This document shows positions 36,701 to 47,537 of a stretch of DNA of 64,000 nt, piece after piece; position 1 is the first letter of the stretch, and every line of letters starts with the position of its first letter. The notes beneath the pieces are model-generated. The model was not told the DNA's origin, ran no database searches, and saw nothing but the letters and a program-made list of their open reading frames with translations. The position numbers and the translations under genes were made by a program. The DNA comes from a virus. The stretch is from positions 62,001-126,000 of the IMG/VR virus record IMGVR_UViG_3300042559_001081; one strand, written 5' to 3'.

Positions 36701-39700
36701 TGCTACTTAATTGCTGAATTCCATTTATTGTAACAACGTAGCTATCTGTTCTAACATTCATTGGCCATTTTAGTACAAATTTTTCTTTTGCTGCTGTTCC
36801 TACAAATGATTCTGTTTCTTCTAATTCAGTAAACAGATAAGAACTGCTAATTCTGTCAAATCTTAAAACAACGTGTGCTGATCTAACAACTCCGTTTCCT
36901 AAAATAGCAACAGCAACCGCTGGTTCTCCGCCTTCATCTTGTGTTCCGTTAATAGATATCAATGGTGCTTTATAATATTTTCCACCTTTATTTACTATTT
37001 CAATTTTTGACACACGGCCTCTACTTAAGTAAGCTTTTGCTGTAGTTCCGTTCTCGCCTTCAACTACAACAACCGGTGTTTCTTTGTATTTTGATCCACC
37101 GTTAGCTACTTCTATAGATACAATATCGTAACCGTTGTTTTCTGTCCAACTTCTGTAAGGGTATTGTAAGTATTTGTCAATAACATCTTGAATTTGATTG
37201 TTTTCATACTTAGCATAACTAGTTTCTATTTCTTTTGTTATTTCGTTATAGCTAGGAGGTAAGTCAAAATCTGTAACCAGTGATTCAGTAGGTTCGATAG
37301 AAGAATACGCACTTATATATTCTCTTACTTTTGTACTGTATGGCTTTACTTCGTTAACATAATCTTGATAATTTTCGAGATTATCGTTTTGGAAGTTAAC
37401 AGGTTGATGCAAGTTGCCAACATTGTGTTTTACTCTTACAAAGCTAGTTTTAAAGGCCCAGTCAAGTCCATGCTGCTCGTGTATTGCATATCTTAAACTT
37501 GCAAAGAATAGATTTATGTATTCAACTGCTAAATCGCCTATAAATATTTCATTTTTTAACGCTGATAAAATATTTCTCAATTCGTTTACAGGTTCTTTAT
37601 CATAGAATGTTAAGTCAAATACGTTTGCATCATATCCGCTGTTGATAGATGCATAATCGTATAGCCTTGTAGAAAGCTGTATAGTACCATTTTGTCTACC
37701 CACAGTTTTATAATTTACTGTATAATCTTCAGTTGTCGAATCTGCAATTTTTTCTAACAATAGCCAACCGCCAGAACCGATGTTATTAATTTTTATAACT
37801 TCTCCGATTTCGTCGTCGAGTCCAAATAATTCATAACTTTGATCTACAACATGATCGATTTGTGTTAGGCTTGTATAGTCCGATAGATACCAGTCAGCAT
37901 AGTCCCAATATCTAGTAGTGTCGTAGTTCTGATTGTCTTTTCTATTCCAAGTTTGTGTTGCTTTGTTCCATTCATAAATTGCCCAACGGCCGCCTATTTC
38001 GGCATCAGCCTTAACTAAAACACTGTACTTTCTAACATTCAATTTTACATTGTCAGTATAGTTTTTACCAGAAGATCTAATATATGTACTAGTAATTTGT
38101 CCAAGATTGTTTATTGTTGTTTTAACAATTGCATTAGTGCCATTGCTGTCAACTATTTCAACATTCGGTGCAACACGATAACCTCTACCTGGATTGTCAA
38201 TGTTTATAGAAATAATTTTTCCATTTTCAATCACCGGTGTTAATTGAGCTTGTTCTGTTTTTGATACTCCTACAAAACGAAGATCGTCTACTGTGTCAAC
38301 TATGCTGTCATATCGACCTGTAGTTATTGCTGGTTCCTCATCTTTTAAGAATAATGTAGAAATATCATAGTTGTCAACTATTTGTCTAGTAATTAAAACA
38401 CTGTTTGTTCTTTCAACAAGTTGTTTGACTGCTTCTAATCTATTTACAAACATTCCTTGACGTGGAGCATTTAAAATTCCATATTTCTGTCTAACAGTTA
38501 ATGACGAATCTGGAACATTTTTTGAATTTTGATCATAACCAACTAAACTGTCAACCCATTTGTTTTCAATTTCAGAATTTAATATAACATTGTTATATCC
38601 TTCAGTTATAAGCTGATATTCTGAATGTATATTTGAATTTAATGTTTCATCTTTGGCTATAGTAAAGTGGATCGCAGTATTTTTGTCTTCTATAAAAGTT
38701 TTTACATTATACAATGCAAAACTATTATCGCTTAACAACACTGCAAAACGATATCCTTGCCCAGCCGGATCTGCTATTAGATTTTCTATTGCAGATGCAG
38801 ATAGTTGACGTTTACTATTTTCTGGAACATTCTTTTTACTCTTAACCCAGAAATAGAATCTATCTACAAACGATCCTGACACAGGATCATAAACTTTTTT
38901 AGAACTGTAAATAGTATCGTCGTATAAAGGCTGACCACTTATGCCTTCGGCAAATCCAGAAGGAGTATCTGCTAATGCAGCCCATCTTGATGGAATTACT
39001 GTTGATTCTACCCATTCATAAACATCGATTGATGCACCTGGTAACAGCTTATTCCAATTCGAAATTCTGTATTGATCGTCTCCTTGATAAGGATTAAACC
39101 AACTAGCAGTTTCTAATTTCCACCAAAGTTTTCCAACTTGGCTTTCTGTCCAACTGTTAACTGTATCAACAACAACACCGTCTTGTTGATTTACATTAAA
39201 TGAATAGATAGCAGGATCGTAGAAGGTCTTCCATGTAATTTCTTGTTCAGCAGGACCTGGTATTTTTCCTTGACGAGGATCAATTACATCAAGATTTACT
39301 AATAAATCATTGGTATTAATCGAATACAAGAAGCATCTTTGTATTTTTTCATTATTCGGTTTGCCTTCTTGTATTGTTACTTCCGTCCAGCTATTTGAAT
39401 TCTTTGTAGAACGCAAGTCTGCAAATAATCCTAGAGATGAGTCTTCAGAAGACTCATAGTTATAAATTAAAGCAGAATCTTCAGTGTTAGCAGGATTTAG
39501 TTTAGGAAAACCTATATATAGATGATTATCTATTAATTTGAAGTTACTAATGTCGTTATACTTTGTATTTCGATTGTATGCAACATCCTCGCCATATATA
39601 TAAGAATCTCCAAGTTTTTGGAATAACGCAATTCTGCCAGTATCTTTCAACACATTGACAAAGTTTGTGTAACCGTTATCAAATGTTGTGTATTCTTTTC

Positions 39701-42700
39701 TTTCATCAGAAGTCGGGTCGTTTACATACTTCGAATACTTAATGCTTCCGGTTTCTGTTTTTCCAACCATAATACCATAAAGATTTTCAGTGTATCTGTC
39801 AAATGTTGTAACAACTCTTTTGTCTGTATTTTTTCCAGAAATAGCTAATTTATTTCCATAAAAATCTAAACCAGTACCAAACGACTCGTTCTTTTCTTCA
39901 AACGGGCTTCTTAATGTTTGTAATAATTCATAAGTTGATACATTGTCTGTTGTTACTTGTTTATAAATGTATACGCATCCGCCGTCTATTTCAATATCAT
40001 CGTTTCTCGGTGCACCGATACCAATTCTGTCTCCTGTGTCATTTATAGAAACTTTAAATCCAAAACTTTCTGACATGTCAGACGTATCGATATGTTGAGA
40101 AAACTTCCATCTACTTAAATTATTTCTATATATCGATACTCTTTCTGATCTTATCCCCGATCCAAGATTTACTGAGCTGGAAAGAATAATGATGTCGCCA
40201 AGTGTATTAACATCAAAGTTCTTTCCTATGTTGATTGCATCGTTATACAACGAGCTATCGCCTTCGTTGTCAATGATGTTGTTTATTCTTGGTATGTATC
40301 CTGTATATTCTACAGTTTCGTCATCAAGTAAGATCCACAATGATGACGCTTCTGGAATTGCAGAGCCTGGAGTTATATTTGTATCAGCACGGTATACCTG
40401 TCCATTGTAGAATACTATTTCATTTAAGTTATAACTAGCAAAGTCGCTGTATACTCCTCTATACATTTTATCTTTGCTGTATTCCCATGTATTATCCGAG
40501 TTATCAATAAAATAAATTCTTCCACGTGATAATGATTCTGTACCAGGTGCTCCAACAAATAACTTTACATCTCCAGTTGCTGTTGTTCTAAGCTCAACTT
40601 TATATCCAAATCTTTCGTTGTTTTTCGGATCTGGACTTGCTATACAATGTACTAAATTATAATATCCAGTAGTTTGTCTTTCATAAAGATATACAACACC
40701 TTGATTTGTAAGTCCTGATTCTGTACCGTCGTCAGTGGTTTCTATTATATAGACTGGTTCCCAGTCTTGATCGGTTGTGCTTATAGTACTGCTTTCATCC
40801 CAAGGTGCAAAGGAAGAAATAGCTCTCCATAGCATTCCGTTATCGTTTACAATATCTCCCATTTGATAAACTGTTCCAGGTGTTAAATCACCTTTAAATT
40901 TAGTTTTAATATTGCTTGCATATGGTGCACCTATTGCAAGATACTTACCATTACTGCTTAATGCAACATCGTATCCAAATGCAGAATATCCACTAACAGT
41001 GTCATCTTGTACAAGAGACTGTATTTCTCGTTTATCAATTGACTCTGTAGATCTTGCATAAATTCTTACTATACCTCTTTCGAAGTCGTCAGATACAGAA
41101 CCGATTGCTAGTATAGTGTTAGCTATATTTGAATCAAAGCTAGTAGCAAATCCGTCGCCGTCTAGTGTAGGATTAATAATTTCTTCTTGAAGAGAAAAAA
41201 TGTTTTCGTTTGTATAAACACCCCAGGCATTATCACCTTTGTTATCTATCCAAACAGTATCATTAAATTCTTGCTTAAGAGATTTTATGCTCGAATTCAA
41301 TGTAGTCGAATCAGCAAATCTTCTAGTAACAAATTTAGCTACTCCTACTTCATTGCTGTCAGGTAAGCCGACTGAAGAGTTGTTACCCTCTGTTGTTATA
41401 CTGTTTAAGTTTCCTGCATTTATTACTTGAACTTTGTTTAATGAAACTGCCCAAATTTTATAAAATTTAGTAATACTATCATTGGTAGACAGTAAGCCTA
41501 TGATTTCACCTTTTTGATATTGAGTTTCAATGTAATTTTCAAATACAACAGTGAATCCTTCGATTACGTTTCCGTTTTCGTCAATAACTTCATCGCTGAT
41601 AAAAGCACTGTCAAAACTTAAAATCTTGTCACCAGTTTTAACTAATCTTAATACATCCCAAGTTTGATTGTAATTTGTTACCCAAATAAAATCACCTACT
41701 CTAATATTAAATGCCGACAGTTCGAGGATTGAATCGTAGCCATTAACAACTGCGGCTACATCTTGTTCTCTAATATAACCGTTGTCTTTAGTGTATATTG
41801 TGTTTGTTGTATTAGATTCAAACGGAGCATGATTATAGTCGTCTGGTCTCAGATAGACTTCGTAAGGTGCAATTTCTTGTACTAGATCTGTTCTAGTGCT
41901 AGATTTAGAATCTACCAGTTCGATAATTTGAGGCTCAAGTTTATATTTTAATTCGTCGATGAGATACTCTATCTCATAAATGTTATCGGTAGAACCGTAT
42001 TGTCCAAGACGAACTGCCCATTCTTCGTAGAATTCTAGACTTTCTTCTCCCGCAGTGCTTAATGCATCAAACAGTTTTGTTAAAGCGTTTTTAGTACCTT
42101 TTTCGGCTATGTATCCTTGATAAAACTTATATTGGCTTACACTGTCTGTAATAATGTTTGAAAGATATTCTCTCTTTTGATATCCGATTAAATGTTGTCC
42201 AAGACGTTGTTGTTCAGTGTCAAAGTTATCTGTATCCAAATCATAGAAATCAGCAAATTGATTAGCTTTATAATCCCAGTTTGCATACAACCTTGATTCC
42301 GGCTTTTCAGTTAATCTATTCCAATTATTAGCATCAAAGAATTCATTACTTGTATGTTTAATGTTAGCACTGTAATAAAATTCTTTATACTTTACTAAAT
42401 CACCTATTGCATAATCTGTCCAGATACTCCAATTTGTAATCTTCGCTTCATCAAAAATAAATCCAGGAATATTTAGACTTCCGTCCCAATTATCTGTTCT
42501 GTATCCAACAACTTTGATTCTCTCTTGTCTATACCCTGGAACTTTGTCATAAATTGTATCATTAAACACTGTTTGATTATCAATTATTATAACATGTTCT
42601 TTTTGTATTAGAGGTAATTTTACTAAGAAAATTCCTTCATCGGAATTTACCGGAGTTACTCCAAATGTATTCGACGAAGTTCTAAAAATATTAGAAAATT

Positions 42701-45700
42701 CTTTAGATATTCTACTGCCGTTACCGCTTATCAATGAATAATCGTAAAACGAGTCAAAGATATCATCTACTACAAAATAATCTCTTGAAAATTCAACCTT
42801 GTTCGCAACTGGACTTACTGTTAATACAGTTCCGTTATCCCAGTTTTGTGTAACCCAAAACATATATTCTTTAATGCAAAGTAACATATCTTCTAGGGCT
42901 TCTGTGTTTTTATTATAAAAATTAAACACAAATCCTTTACTAACAAGGTATGCTTCATAACCTTGCATAAAATCTACAACATCTTGTACAGTTGTTAATA
43001 TAGATCCGTATGGCATTGCTGTTACTTGAGTTTCAAATTCTTTTCTAAGTAACGCAGTAACCCCACCCACAACTGGCAATCCTGATAACTTTACAAACTT
43101 TAATGGATCGAAAGATTCATCACTTAAATGTGTAACTTTTGTTCTATAGTATTCACTGTTATATCTAACAACTATACCAATAGTATAATTTTTATTAGAA
43201 TCCCACTCAACAAATTGCTCACTTATTCCACCAACTGCTATAGCAGAATCTGTTGATCTTGTAATCGGTTTATTATAATAAAAAATAGGATCTTCTTTAT
43301 CGTAGCCCGAAATTAAATATCCTGACTCTATCTTTTCTATAATAATTCCACTAAACACAACTGTCTCTAAAACACTGCTCTTAGCTAGTGTAATTTGATA
43401 ATTTTCGTCCGGAATAAATACAGAGGTTTTATTCAACGGATTTCTGCTATCTAATACTAATTTTAACTTAGACTTATCAGCATACCCACTGAGTTTTAAT
43501 GCTAATTGATTGTCTAAATTAGCTAATTGAGTTTTATAAGTTTCGTATTTCGATGTAACCTTACTCGAAATATAACTACTAATATAGTTAACTAATCCAG
43601 ATGTTAGAACTAAGTTTTCTGTTGTTGTAATTGTTGGGAATTTTAAATCTTTAAGATTAATTCTTTTCTTAGTGTCCTTGTAAACCAAGTTTCCAGCATT
43701 GTCTCTCAACATTCTGCTTAAATCAAAACCAACGCCAAGCAACTTAGTCGGCTGCAATAATACCCATGCTGTAATTAACGAAAATGGATATTCACTGCTT
43801 CTTCTCCACGCTGTTTCTACAGGCGAAATATCTCCAAAAACAAAATTATTTTTAGATTCAAGTAAAACAAAGTCTTGTGCTAAACTTGAATCTAGAGGAC
43901 TTAAAAGTTGTCCGTATTCGTTTACAGGAATGTAATCGAGCAATCCTGGGCGAGCATATTTTTTGTTTCTTGATACAGGTTTTCCTGGTTCTCTAATTAT
44001 ACCTTCGGCTAAATCATTCCATAAAATAAGATTATCTTTTGTATACGGAGCAGGACCGTACAGAGATTCCCACCAAGTTGGCTTTATGTTAAATCCGAGC
44101 ATTTCCCAAGGATGCGAATGTGGGCGGTCTGTATCAAAATATTCTTTGTAAACATTTCTCCAGTAACCTTTTAGAGGGTTGCCGTTTCTATCCGACATCG
44201 ACGAATAATTGTAAGTAAAGCTTACATCTTTATCCCACCAGCTATGATCTGCATAGTTCGGCGATCCAGCTAATTCTAGCCATTGTGCAAAATCTGACAA
44301 TAATACATTATCAATATCGGTTTTTGAAAATCCGGTATTTCTGTTTATAGAACCTACAAAATCATCCAAGTTAAGTTTGTCTGTATCGTAAAGTATTTTA
44401 ATATTATTATAAATTCGGGTTTCAAGTTCTAGTAACAGGTCGTCTCTGTAATCGCCAAACCCAATTGTTAAACTTCCGTCGTGTCCCTGTATTACAATTT
44501 TAGGTTCACTGTAAGTATTGTCAACAAATATAGACGGTTCAAACTTCGGATAAAGTCCGAGTTTAGTTGGTGTTGGAGGGATGTTAGATCCTGCTGTTGA
44601 CTCATATTCATAAATTTCAACAATATCGCCGTATTGTAAATCTCTATTAATGTACACATAGTTTTCAGTAAATGTGTAATCCTTACTATAAAGAAGTTGA
44701 TTGCCGTTTAAATAAACTCCAACCGCATTAATAGATAAAGAATCTAAATTAAATACTTTTGACATTGAAAAATATGCAGGTCCTACATATTCTACAGTAT
44801 GTATTGTTTTCTTTGCAGCACCAAATCCTAACATATCACTAAAATAGAAAGATTTATTGCCAATGTTTTCTTTAACAATTTTATCTATAACTAAGTCAAA
44901 ATGAGATTTTGTTGGACCAACATAGCCTGTTTGTTCAGATTCAAGTAAGAATTTACGCTTAAATTTTGCATACTCTTTTCTTGCATATTTTAAAGATTTA
45001 ATTATATTTGCATTCTTGTCAGTTATGTGATATAGTGCAATATTTAATGGACCACTGTGTTGAACAAATCTAGTACCATACACAGATGCAGGAGACAAGT
45101 CTCTTAAGTTACTTACTCCAGGATAGCTTCCTGTAAACCCTGGAACATTTTCAACTATAGAATTTACGTGGTCGTTAACTTCGCCTAGTGTAAAATATGT
45201 TACATTATCATTTAATGGATTTCTTTCTAAGTTTGACGGTATCTCGTAAAATCCGTTTTGATTTTTCGAAGCACTACTATAACACTTTAAAAGTACAATG
45301 TCGCCTATTGTTAGATTATTTAAAAATTCAACAAAAGCATATCCATTTTTAACAGAAATTACGTAGTCAATATTATTTTTTTGTTTAACGCTGTTAACGT
45401 AAACTTTTACTTCTAAATCAGACAAATCACCACTGTTATTGAAAACATCTACTTTGAATGATTCGTTAATAGACGATACTGTAAATTGTCTAATTACGTA
45501 TTGTTTACTATTATTTTTAGCTTTTGTCCATCCGTTAACATATGAAAATGTATTTTCATTAGGTTTAAATTTTTTTAAAAACGCAGTATCAGTTGGCAGA
45601 TCTGTTTCAACTTGTGAATCTGTTTGATATATTATAGAATCGTTTAATAAATTAAATTCAAAAATAATATCGCCAACATTATTGATATTTCTGTAACTTA

Positions 45701-47537
45701 AAGGAAATCCTAATTCTGGATCAACAGTACCAGTTCCTTCTTTATATGAAAATACTTTATTTCCACTAAAGTTACTAGAAGTATAAACCGATGTATCGCC
45801 GTAGCTATATCCATTTTCGTCAAACAGATCAAATCTTGGAAATTGGTTTACTGATAATTTTTCTTGAGACTGTTTCCATGTAGATCCGTCATAATAAAAC
45901 ATTTTTCCTTTATATGTTAGACCATCAGTGATTAAAACTACATCCTCAAATTGAGGTACAGAATCAGCAGCTTCTATTAATGATATCTGTCTACGACCGT
46001 TGTGTGTAATAAACTTTACTTCATAAACTCTTCCGTTAACTAGTATGTCAGTGTCAGCAGAAAATATTACACGCATGCCTTCGACTAAATCGATACCATC
46101 TATGTTATATCCTAATGCACCTTCTATTTTACTAAATGCATCTTGGGTATAAGTATCGATTAAGGTAACGTTATTTTTTGCTTTAGTTCCATGTTTCCAA
46201 AGCTTTAATCCTCCCTCAAATTCGATAATAGGTCTTTTAGCACGATTGTTTTCATCTAATTCAACAGGCAAGTTATTTGCAGTAAATGAAGTTTCAATTA
46301 CTGATCTGTGAAACCAACGATTATATCTTGACCAAGGATTTTTGTCAGCACTAGCACGATTTATTACAATATAGTCTTTTGTTCCTGGAAAACTAGTTGC
46401 ATCTTCAAAAGGTAAGTTGTCAAATCCGTCGTTGTCAAACGGAACTTCGTACTCTTGAGTAAAAATTGCAGGTACTTCTAGGTTTCTTTCTGATACTAGA
46501 TATATCTCAGATCCTACACCACTAATGTACCAATATCCAGTTTCGTATTCTTCAGGAATAACCGATCCTTGGAAATAAACCTTCATCCCGTTAGAAAGTT
46601 CTACACCACTAGATGTTTTATAAGTTTTTTTACCTATTATTTCATTAGTAACATTAATTTGTGTGTTTTCAGATATTTCAAATATTGTTACTATACCACT
46701 TGTGTTGATATCATTCTGACTAACATAATATAAAACTGCTGGAGCATCATCAGGCACTGTAAATTCAATAACACCATTTTCAACATAATCAGAATCCGAT
46801 GTTATACCTTTTTTGTAAAGAGTGCTTTGATTTAGGTAATCAGTGTTAGATGTAGGATCAGTATCTAAGAAATTTCTAGATGTAACAAAAGCAATAGGAT
46901 GACCAGGAGTATTAACTTCAAATCTATAAGTCTGTCCTTTGAACAACTTAATTGACGGATTTCTAGTTAAACCATTAGGTGTAAAAATGTATGCAGTGTT
47001 GTCACCTTCATCAGAAGTGACTACTGTATATGTACTTACAACATCTCTTGATTGTCCTGCAATACCAATAGGTTGAGGACCCATAGGCAACCAATAATAT
47101 TCTCTAAAGTTTACAAACTTATCCCAACAAATATGAGGATCCCATGCATAAAATTCTTGACTATTTAATAAACTGTGGTTATCGACTGTACCTTTAAAGC
47201 TACTAATTTGTCCAATATAGTCGTTATAATTTTTAAAAAATTCAATATTGTTTAAATCGTCTTTATACAAAAGAGATGGTTCTAATTGATAATTTTCTCT
47301 AGATGGCAAAACATCAGAAAGATAAACATCTGACGATGTTGCTGCTTTTGCATGTCTTCTTCCTGCAAATGCATTCACCTTCTCAACAACACCCGGCTTA
47401 ATCATTTGATCCATGGTGCTGCTTAAAAACTTCTTGTTTACAGAAGTTCTAAAATACTTTGGCAAAAAGTCTGAAGAAGTTGCATTATTTGATCCTCCAG
47501 TTGGAAGAGGAAAATCTGATTGATCATTATGTGCCAT
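33726..47537 (-). CDS. Giant virion protein, baseplate/fibre-type adhesin (4,603 aa)
   Basis: An uninterrupted 13.8-kb frame. Visible parts, N to C: a conserved head (residues 1-130); a cupredoxin-like beta domain with FKGQTYRFEVNTPGHPIAF (about 165-275); four W..Y..G..V.Y...YY modules like CBM5/12 carbohydrate-binding domains (near 1444, 1701, 2215 and 2356); seven FG-GAP-like blades (about 2140-2700, for example LAIGAPYASN, LFVGAPG, IGIGAPRNDD) that could close a seven-bladed propeller; GxGYxxxPxVxI-type repeats (near 3110 and 3480); and many Ig-like beta units to a C-terminal FLREATILLPK. No catalytic motif is seen. It probably binds cell-surface glycans from the baseplate. Its ATG shares one base with the gp6 stop. 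Confidence 0.8.
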   Translation of the reverse strand: MAHNDQSDFPLPTGGSNNATSSDFLPKYFRTSVNKKFLSSTMDQMIKPGVVEKVNAFAGRRHAKAATSSDVYLSDVLPSRENYQLEPSLLYKDDLNNIEFFKNYNDYIGQISSFKGTVDNHSLLNSQEFYAWDPHICWDKFVNFREYYWLPMGPQPIGIAGQSRDVVSTYTVVTSDEGDNTAYIFTPNGLTRNPSIKLFKGQTYRFEVNTPGHPIAFVTSRNFLDTDPTSNTDYLNQSTLYKKGITSDSDYVENGVIEFTVPDDAPAVLYYVSQNDINTSGIVTIFEISENTQINVTNEIIGKKTYKTSSGVELSNGMKVYFQGSVIPEEYETGYWYISGVGSEIYLVSERNLEVPAIFTQEYEVPFDNDGFDNLPFEDATSFPGTKDYIVINRASADKNPWSRYNRWFHRSVIETSFTANNLPVELDENNRAKRPIIEFEGGLKLWKHGTKAKNNVTLIDTYTQDAFSKIEGALGYNIDGIDLVEGMRVIFSADTDILVNGRVYEVKFITHNGRRQISLIEAADSVPQFEDVVLITDGLTYKGKMFYYDGSTWKQSQEKLSVNQFPRFDLFDENGYSYGDTSVYTSSNFSGNKVFSYKEGTGTVDPELGFPLSYRNINNVGDIIFEFNLLNDSIIYQTDSQVETDLPTDTAFLKKFKPNENTFSYVNGWTKAKNNSKQYVIRQFTVSSINESFKVDVFNNSGDLSDLEVKVYVNSVKQKNNIDYVISVKNGYAFVEFLNNLTIGDIVLLKCYSSASKNQNGFYEIPSNLERNPLNDNVTYFTLGEVNDHVNSIVENVPGFTGSYPGVSNLRDLSPASVYGTRFVQHSGPLNIALYHITDKNANIIKSLKYARKEYAKFKRKFLLESEQTGYVGPTKSHFDLVIDKIVKENIGNKSFYFSDMLGFGAAKKTIHTVEYVGPAYFSMSKVFNLDSLSINAVGVYLNGNQLLYSKDYTFTENYVYINRDLQYGDIVEIYEYESTAGSNIPPTPTKLGLYPKFEPSIFVDNTYSEPKIVIQGHDGSLTIGFGDYRDDLLLELETRIYNNIKILYDTDKLNLDDFVGSINRNTGFSKTDIDNVLLSDFAQWLELAGSPNYADHSWWDKDVSFTYNYSSMSDRNGNPLKGYWRNVYKEYFDTDRPHSHPWEMLGFNIKPTWWESLYGPAPYTKDNLILWNDLAEGIIREPGKPVSRNKKYARPGLLDYIPVNEYGQLLSPLDSSLAQDFVLLESKNNFVFGDISPVETAWRRSSEYPFSLITAWVLLQPTKLLGVGFDLSRMLRDNAGNLVYKDTKKRINLKDLKFPTITTTENLVLTSGLVNYISSYISSKVTSKYETYKTQLANLDNQLALKLSGYADKSKLKLVLDSRNPLNKTSVFIPDENYQITLAKSSVLETVVFSGIIIEKIESGYLISGYDKEDPIFYYNKPITRSTDSAIAVGGISEQFVEWDSNKNYTIGIVVRYNSEYYRTKVTHLSDESFDPLKFVKLSGLPVVGGVTALLRKEFETQVTAMPYGSILTTVQDVVDFMQGYEAYLVSKGFVFNFYNKNTEALEDMLLCIKEYMFWVTQNWDNGTVLTVSPVANKVEFSRDYFVVDDIFDSFYDYSLISGNGSRISKEFSNIFRTSSNTFGVTPVNSDEGIFLVKLPLIQKEHVIIIDNQTVFNDTIYDKVPGYRQERIKVVGYRTDNWDGSLNIPGFIFDEAKITNWSIWTDYAIGDLVKYKEFYYSANIKHTSNEFFDANNWNRLTEKPESRLYANWDYKANQFADFYDLDTDNFDTEQQRLGQHLIGYQKREYLSNIITDSVSQYKFYQGYIAEKGTKNALTKLFDALSTAGEESLEFYEEWAVRLGQYGSTDNIYEIEYLIDELKYKLEPQIIELVDSKSSTRTDLVQEIAPYEVYLRPDDYNHAPFESNTTNTIYTKDNGYIREQDVAAVVNGYDSILELSAFNIRVGDFIWVTNYNQTWDVLRLVKTGDKILSFDSAFISDEVIDENGNVIEGFTVVFENYIETQYQKGEIIGLLSTNDSITKFYKIWAVSLNKVQVINAGNLNSITTEGNNSSVGLPDSNEVGVAKFVTRRFADSTTLNSSIKSLKQEFNDTVWIDNKGDNAWGVYTNENIFSLQEEIINPTLDGDGFATSFDSNIANTILAIGSVSDDFERGIVRIYARSTESIDKREIQSLVQDDTVSGYSAFGYDVALSSNGKYLAIGAPYASNIKTKFKGDLTPGTVYQMGDIVNDNGMLWRAISSFAPWDESSTISTTDQDWEPVYIIETTDDGTESGLTNQGVVYLYERQTTGYYNLVHCIASPDPKNNERFGYKVELRTTATGDVKLFVGAPGTESLSRGRIYFIDNSDNTWEYSKDKMYRGVYSDFASYNLNEIVFYNGQVYRADTNITPGSAIPEASSLWILLDDETVEYTGYIPRINNIIDNEGDSSLYNDAINIGKNFDVNTLGDIIILSSSVNLGSGIRSERVSIYRNNLSRWKFSQHIDTSDMSESFGFKVSINDTGDRIGIGAPRNDDIEIDGGCVYIYKQVTTDNVSTYELLQTLRSPFEEKNESFGTGLDFYGNKLAISGKNTDKRVVTTFDRYTENLYGIMVGKTETGSIKYSKYVNDPTSDERKEYTTFDNGYTNFVNVLKDTGRIALFQKLGDSYIYGEDVAYNRNTKYNDISNFKLIDNHLYIGFPKLNPANTEDSALIYNYESSEDSSLGLFADLRSTKNSNSWTEVTIQEGKPNNEKIQRCFLYSINTNDLLVNLDVIDPRQGKIPGPAEQEITWKTFYDPAIYSFNVNQQDGVVVDTVNSWTESQVGKLWWKLETASWFNPYQGDDQYRISNWNKLLPGASIDVYEWVESTVIPSRWAALADTPSGFAEGISGQPLYDDTIYSSKKVYDPVSGSFVDRFYFWVKSKKNVPENSKRQLSASAIENLIADPAGQGYRFAVLLSDNSFALYNVKTFIEDKNTAIHFTIAKDETLNSNIHSEYQLITEGYNNVILNSEIENKWVDSLVGYDQNSKNVPDSSLTVRQKYGILNAPRQGMFVNRLEAVKQLVERTNSVLITRQIVDNYDISTLFLKDEEPAITTGRYDSIVDTVDDLRFVGVSKTEQAQLTPVIENGKIISINIDNPGRGYRVAPNVEIVDSNGTNAIVKTTINNLGQITSTYIRSSGKNYTDNVKLNVRKYSVLVKADAEIGGRWAIYEWNKATQTWNRKDNQNYDTTRYWDYADWYLSDYTSLTQIDHVVDQSYELFGLDDEIGEVIKINNIGSGGWLLLEKIADSTTEDYTVNYKTVGRQNGTIQLSTRLYDYASINSGYDANVFDLTFYDKEPVNELRNILSALKNEIFIGDLAVEYINLFFASLRYAIHEQHGLDWAFKTSFVRVKHNVGNLHQPVNFQNDNLENYQDYVNEVKPYSTKVREYISAYSSIEPTESLVTDFDLPPSYNEITKEIETSYAKYENNQIQDVIDKYLQYPYRSWTENNGYDIVSIEVANGGSKYKETPVVVVEGENGTTAKAYLSRGRVSKIEIVNKGGKYYKAPLISINGTQDEGGEPAVAVAILGNGVVRSAHVVLRFDRISSSYLFTELEETESFVGTAAKEKFVLKWPMNVRTDSYVVTINGIQQLSSKFVIGNDIDKSKGFDRHLGYIKFVDAPALGSQISITYKKDISLLHAADRINFFYNPTTGMAGKDLSQLMDGVTFEGVNVNSVDFGTEQGFGVGGYGSMPWDTFDNTYEDEIFILDGSTSILTLSKPLELNVEYNFYLNNIRLDDENYGTSTPLSNLNAKMATIIGDGVTDTVTIDEELIETVANDIVIIRKSTSDGSFAPTDTSYDTSISGGNFAYTTATGLSSADITIDGDGFVTASSRGPEELVPGQVLDTLDLKVYHRSADGVGIVTVANYKIDGTRSVFDLPNIPQTADGIIVKVDNQILKPDMFTVDYEDQTISFSDSTIPTGSLLSILTIGVNGANLIDTEYTISDGSTTSYVTSAVWSETLSTFVTVNGIVKEKGRDYNQIRTQDTEQYPNRLKIVFESSAIANGDLIQYSIYDTPLKTYSQIIIDRTFEADGSTDYHDFDGTDNPVPFNKQPLAYNLIVKSNNQILSPGYSKSFITTDEREYAIDSWQYSDTTTIDEANVLVFVNGIQLTKEEFTFDSTVGIVRLLQEDIGISGSTLEVYIITDADYYFIDSRIKFSSAVDSMIVADSEITLVSTNDSSSYTAYVKTVSEDEIVVRSFRNDIRNSFTISPEFELSETLLTILDVTYELSDSLTFATPPSSGTDIEIYQFSNHDINNFKRTLYKVLRDTYVDETTENWITRNLTSSGYIKLNGTTSSANYVWVALNGELLTPNIDYVLVPTMDAIQLSSLPFNNDKIDVIEFGNSPVSPKYGFRIFKDMLNRTHYKRLNQSNSYVLAEPLNYYDLRIVLESTSGIFQPNKSKNIPGVVFIDGERIEYFEVVGNKLQQLRRGTLGTGVKNLYNVGTVAYGQGPEETINYSDVVLTQTEIADGSSTATTFAFRDYMIPESVDEIEVFVAGRRLRKNSIQLFDQTIAQDSPEGDVTIPPEFSIEDNNLVLAIAPPAGVKVVIARSTGKVWNESGKSLTTSNNNISRFLREATILLPK

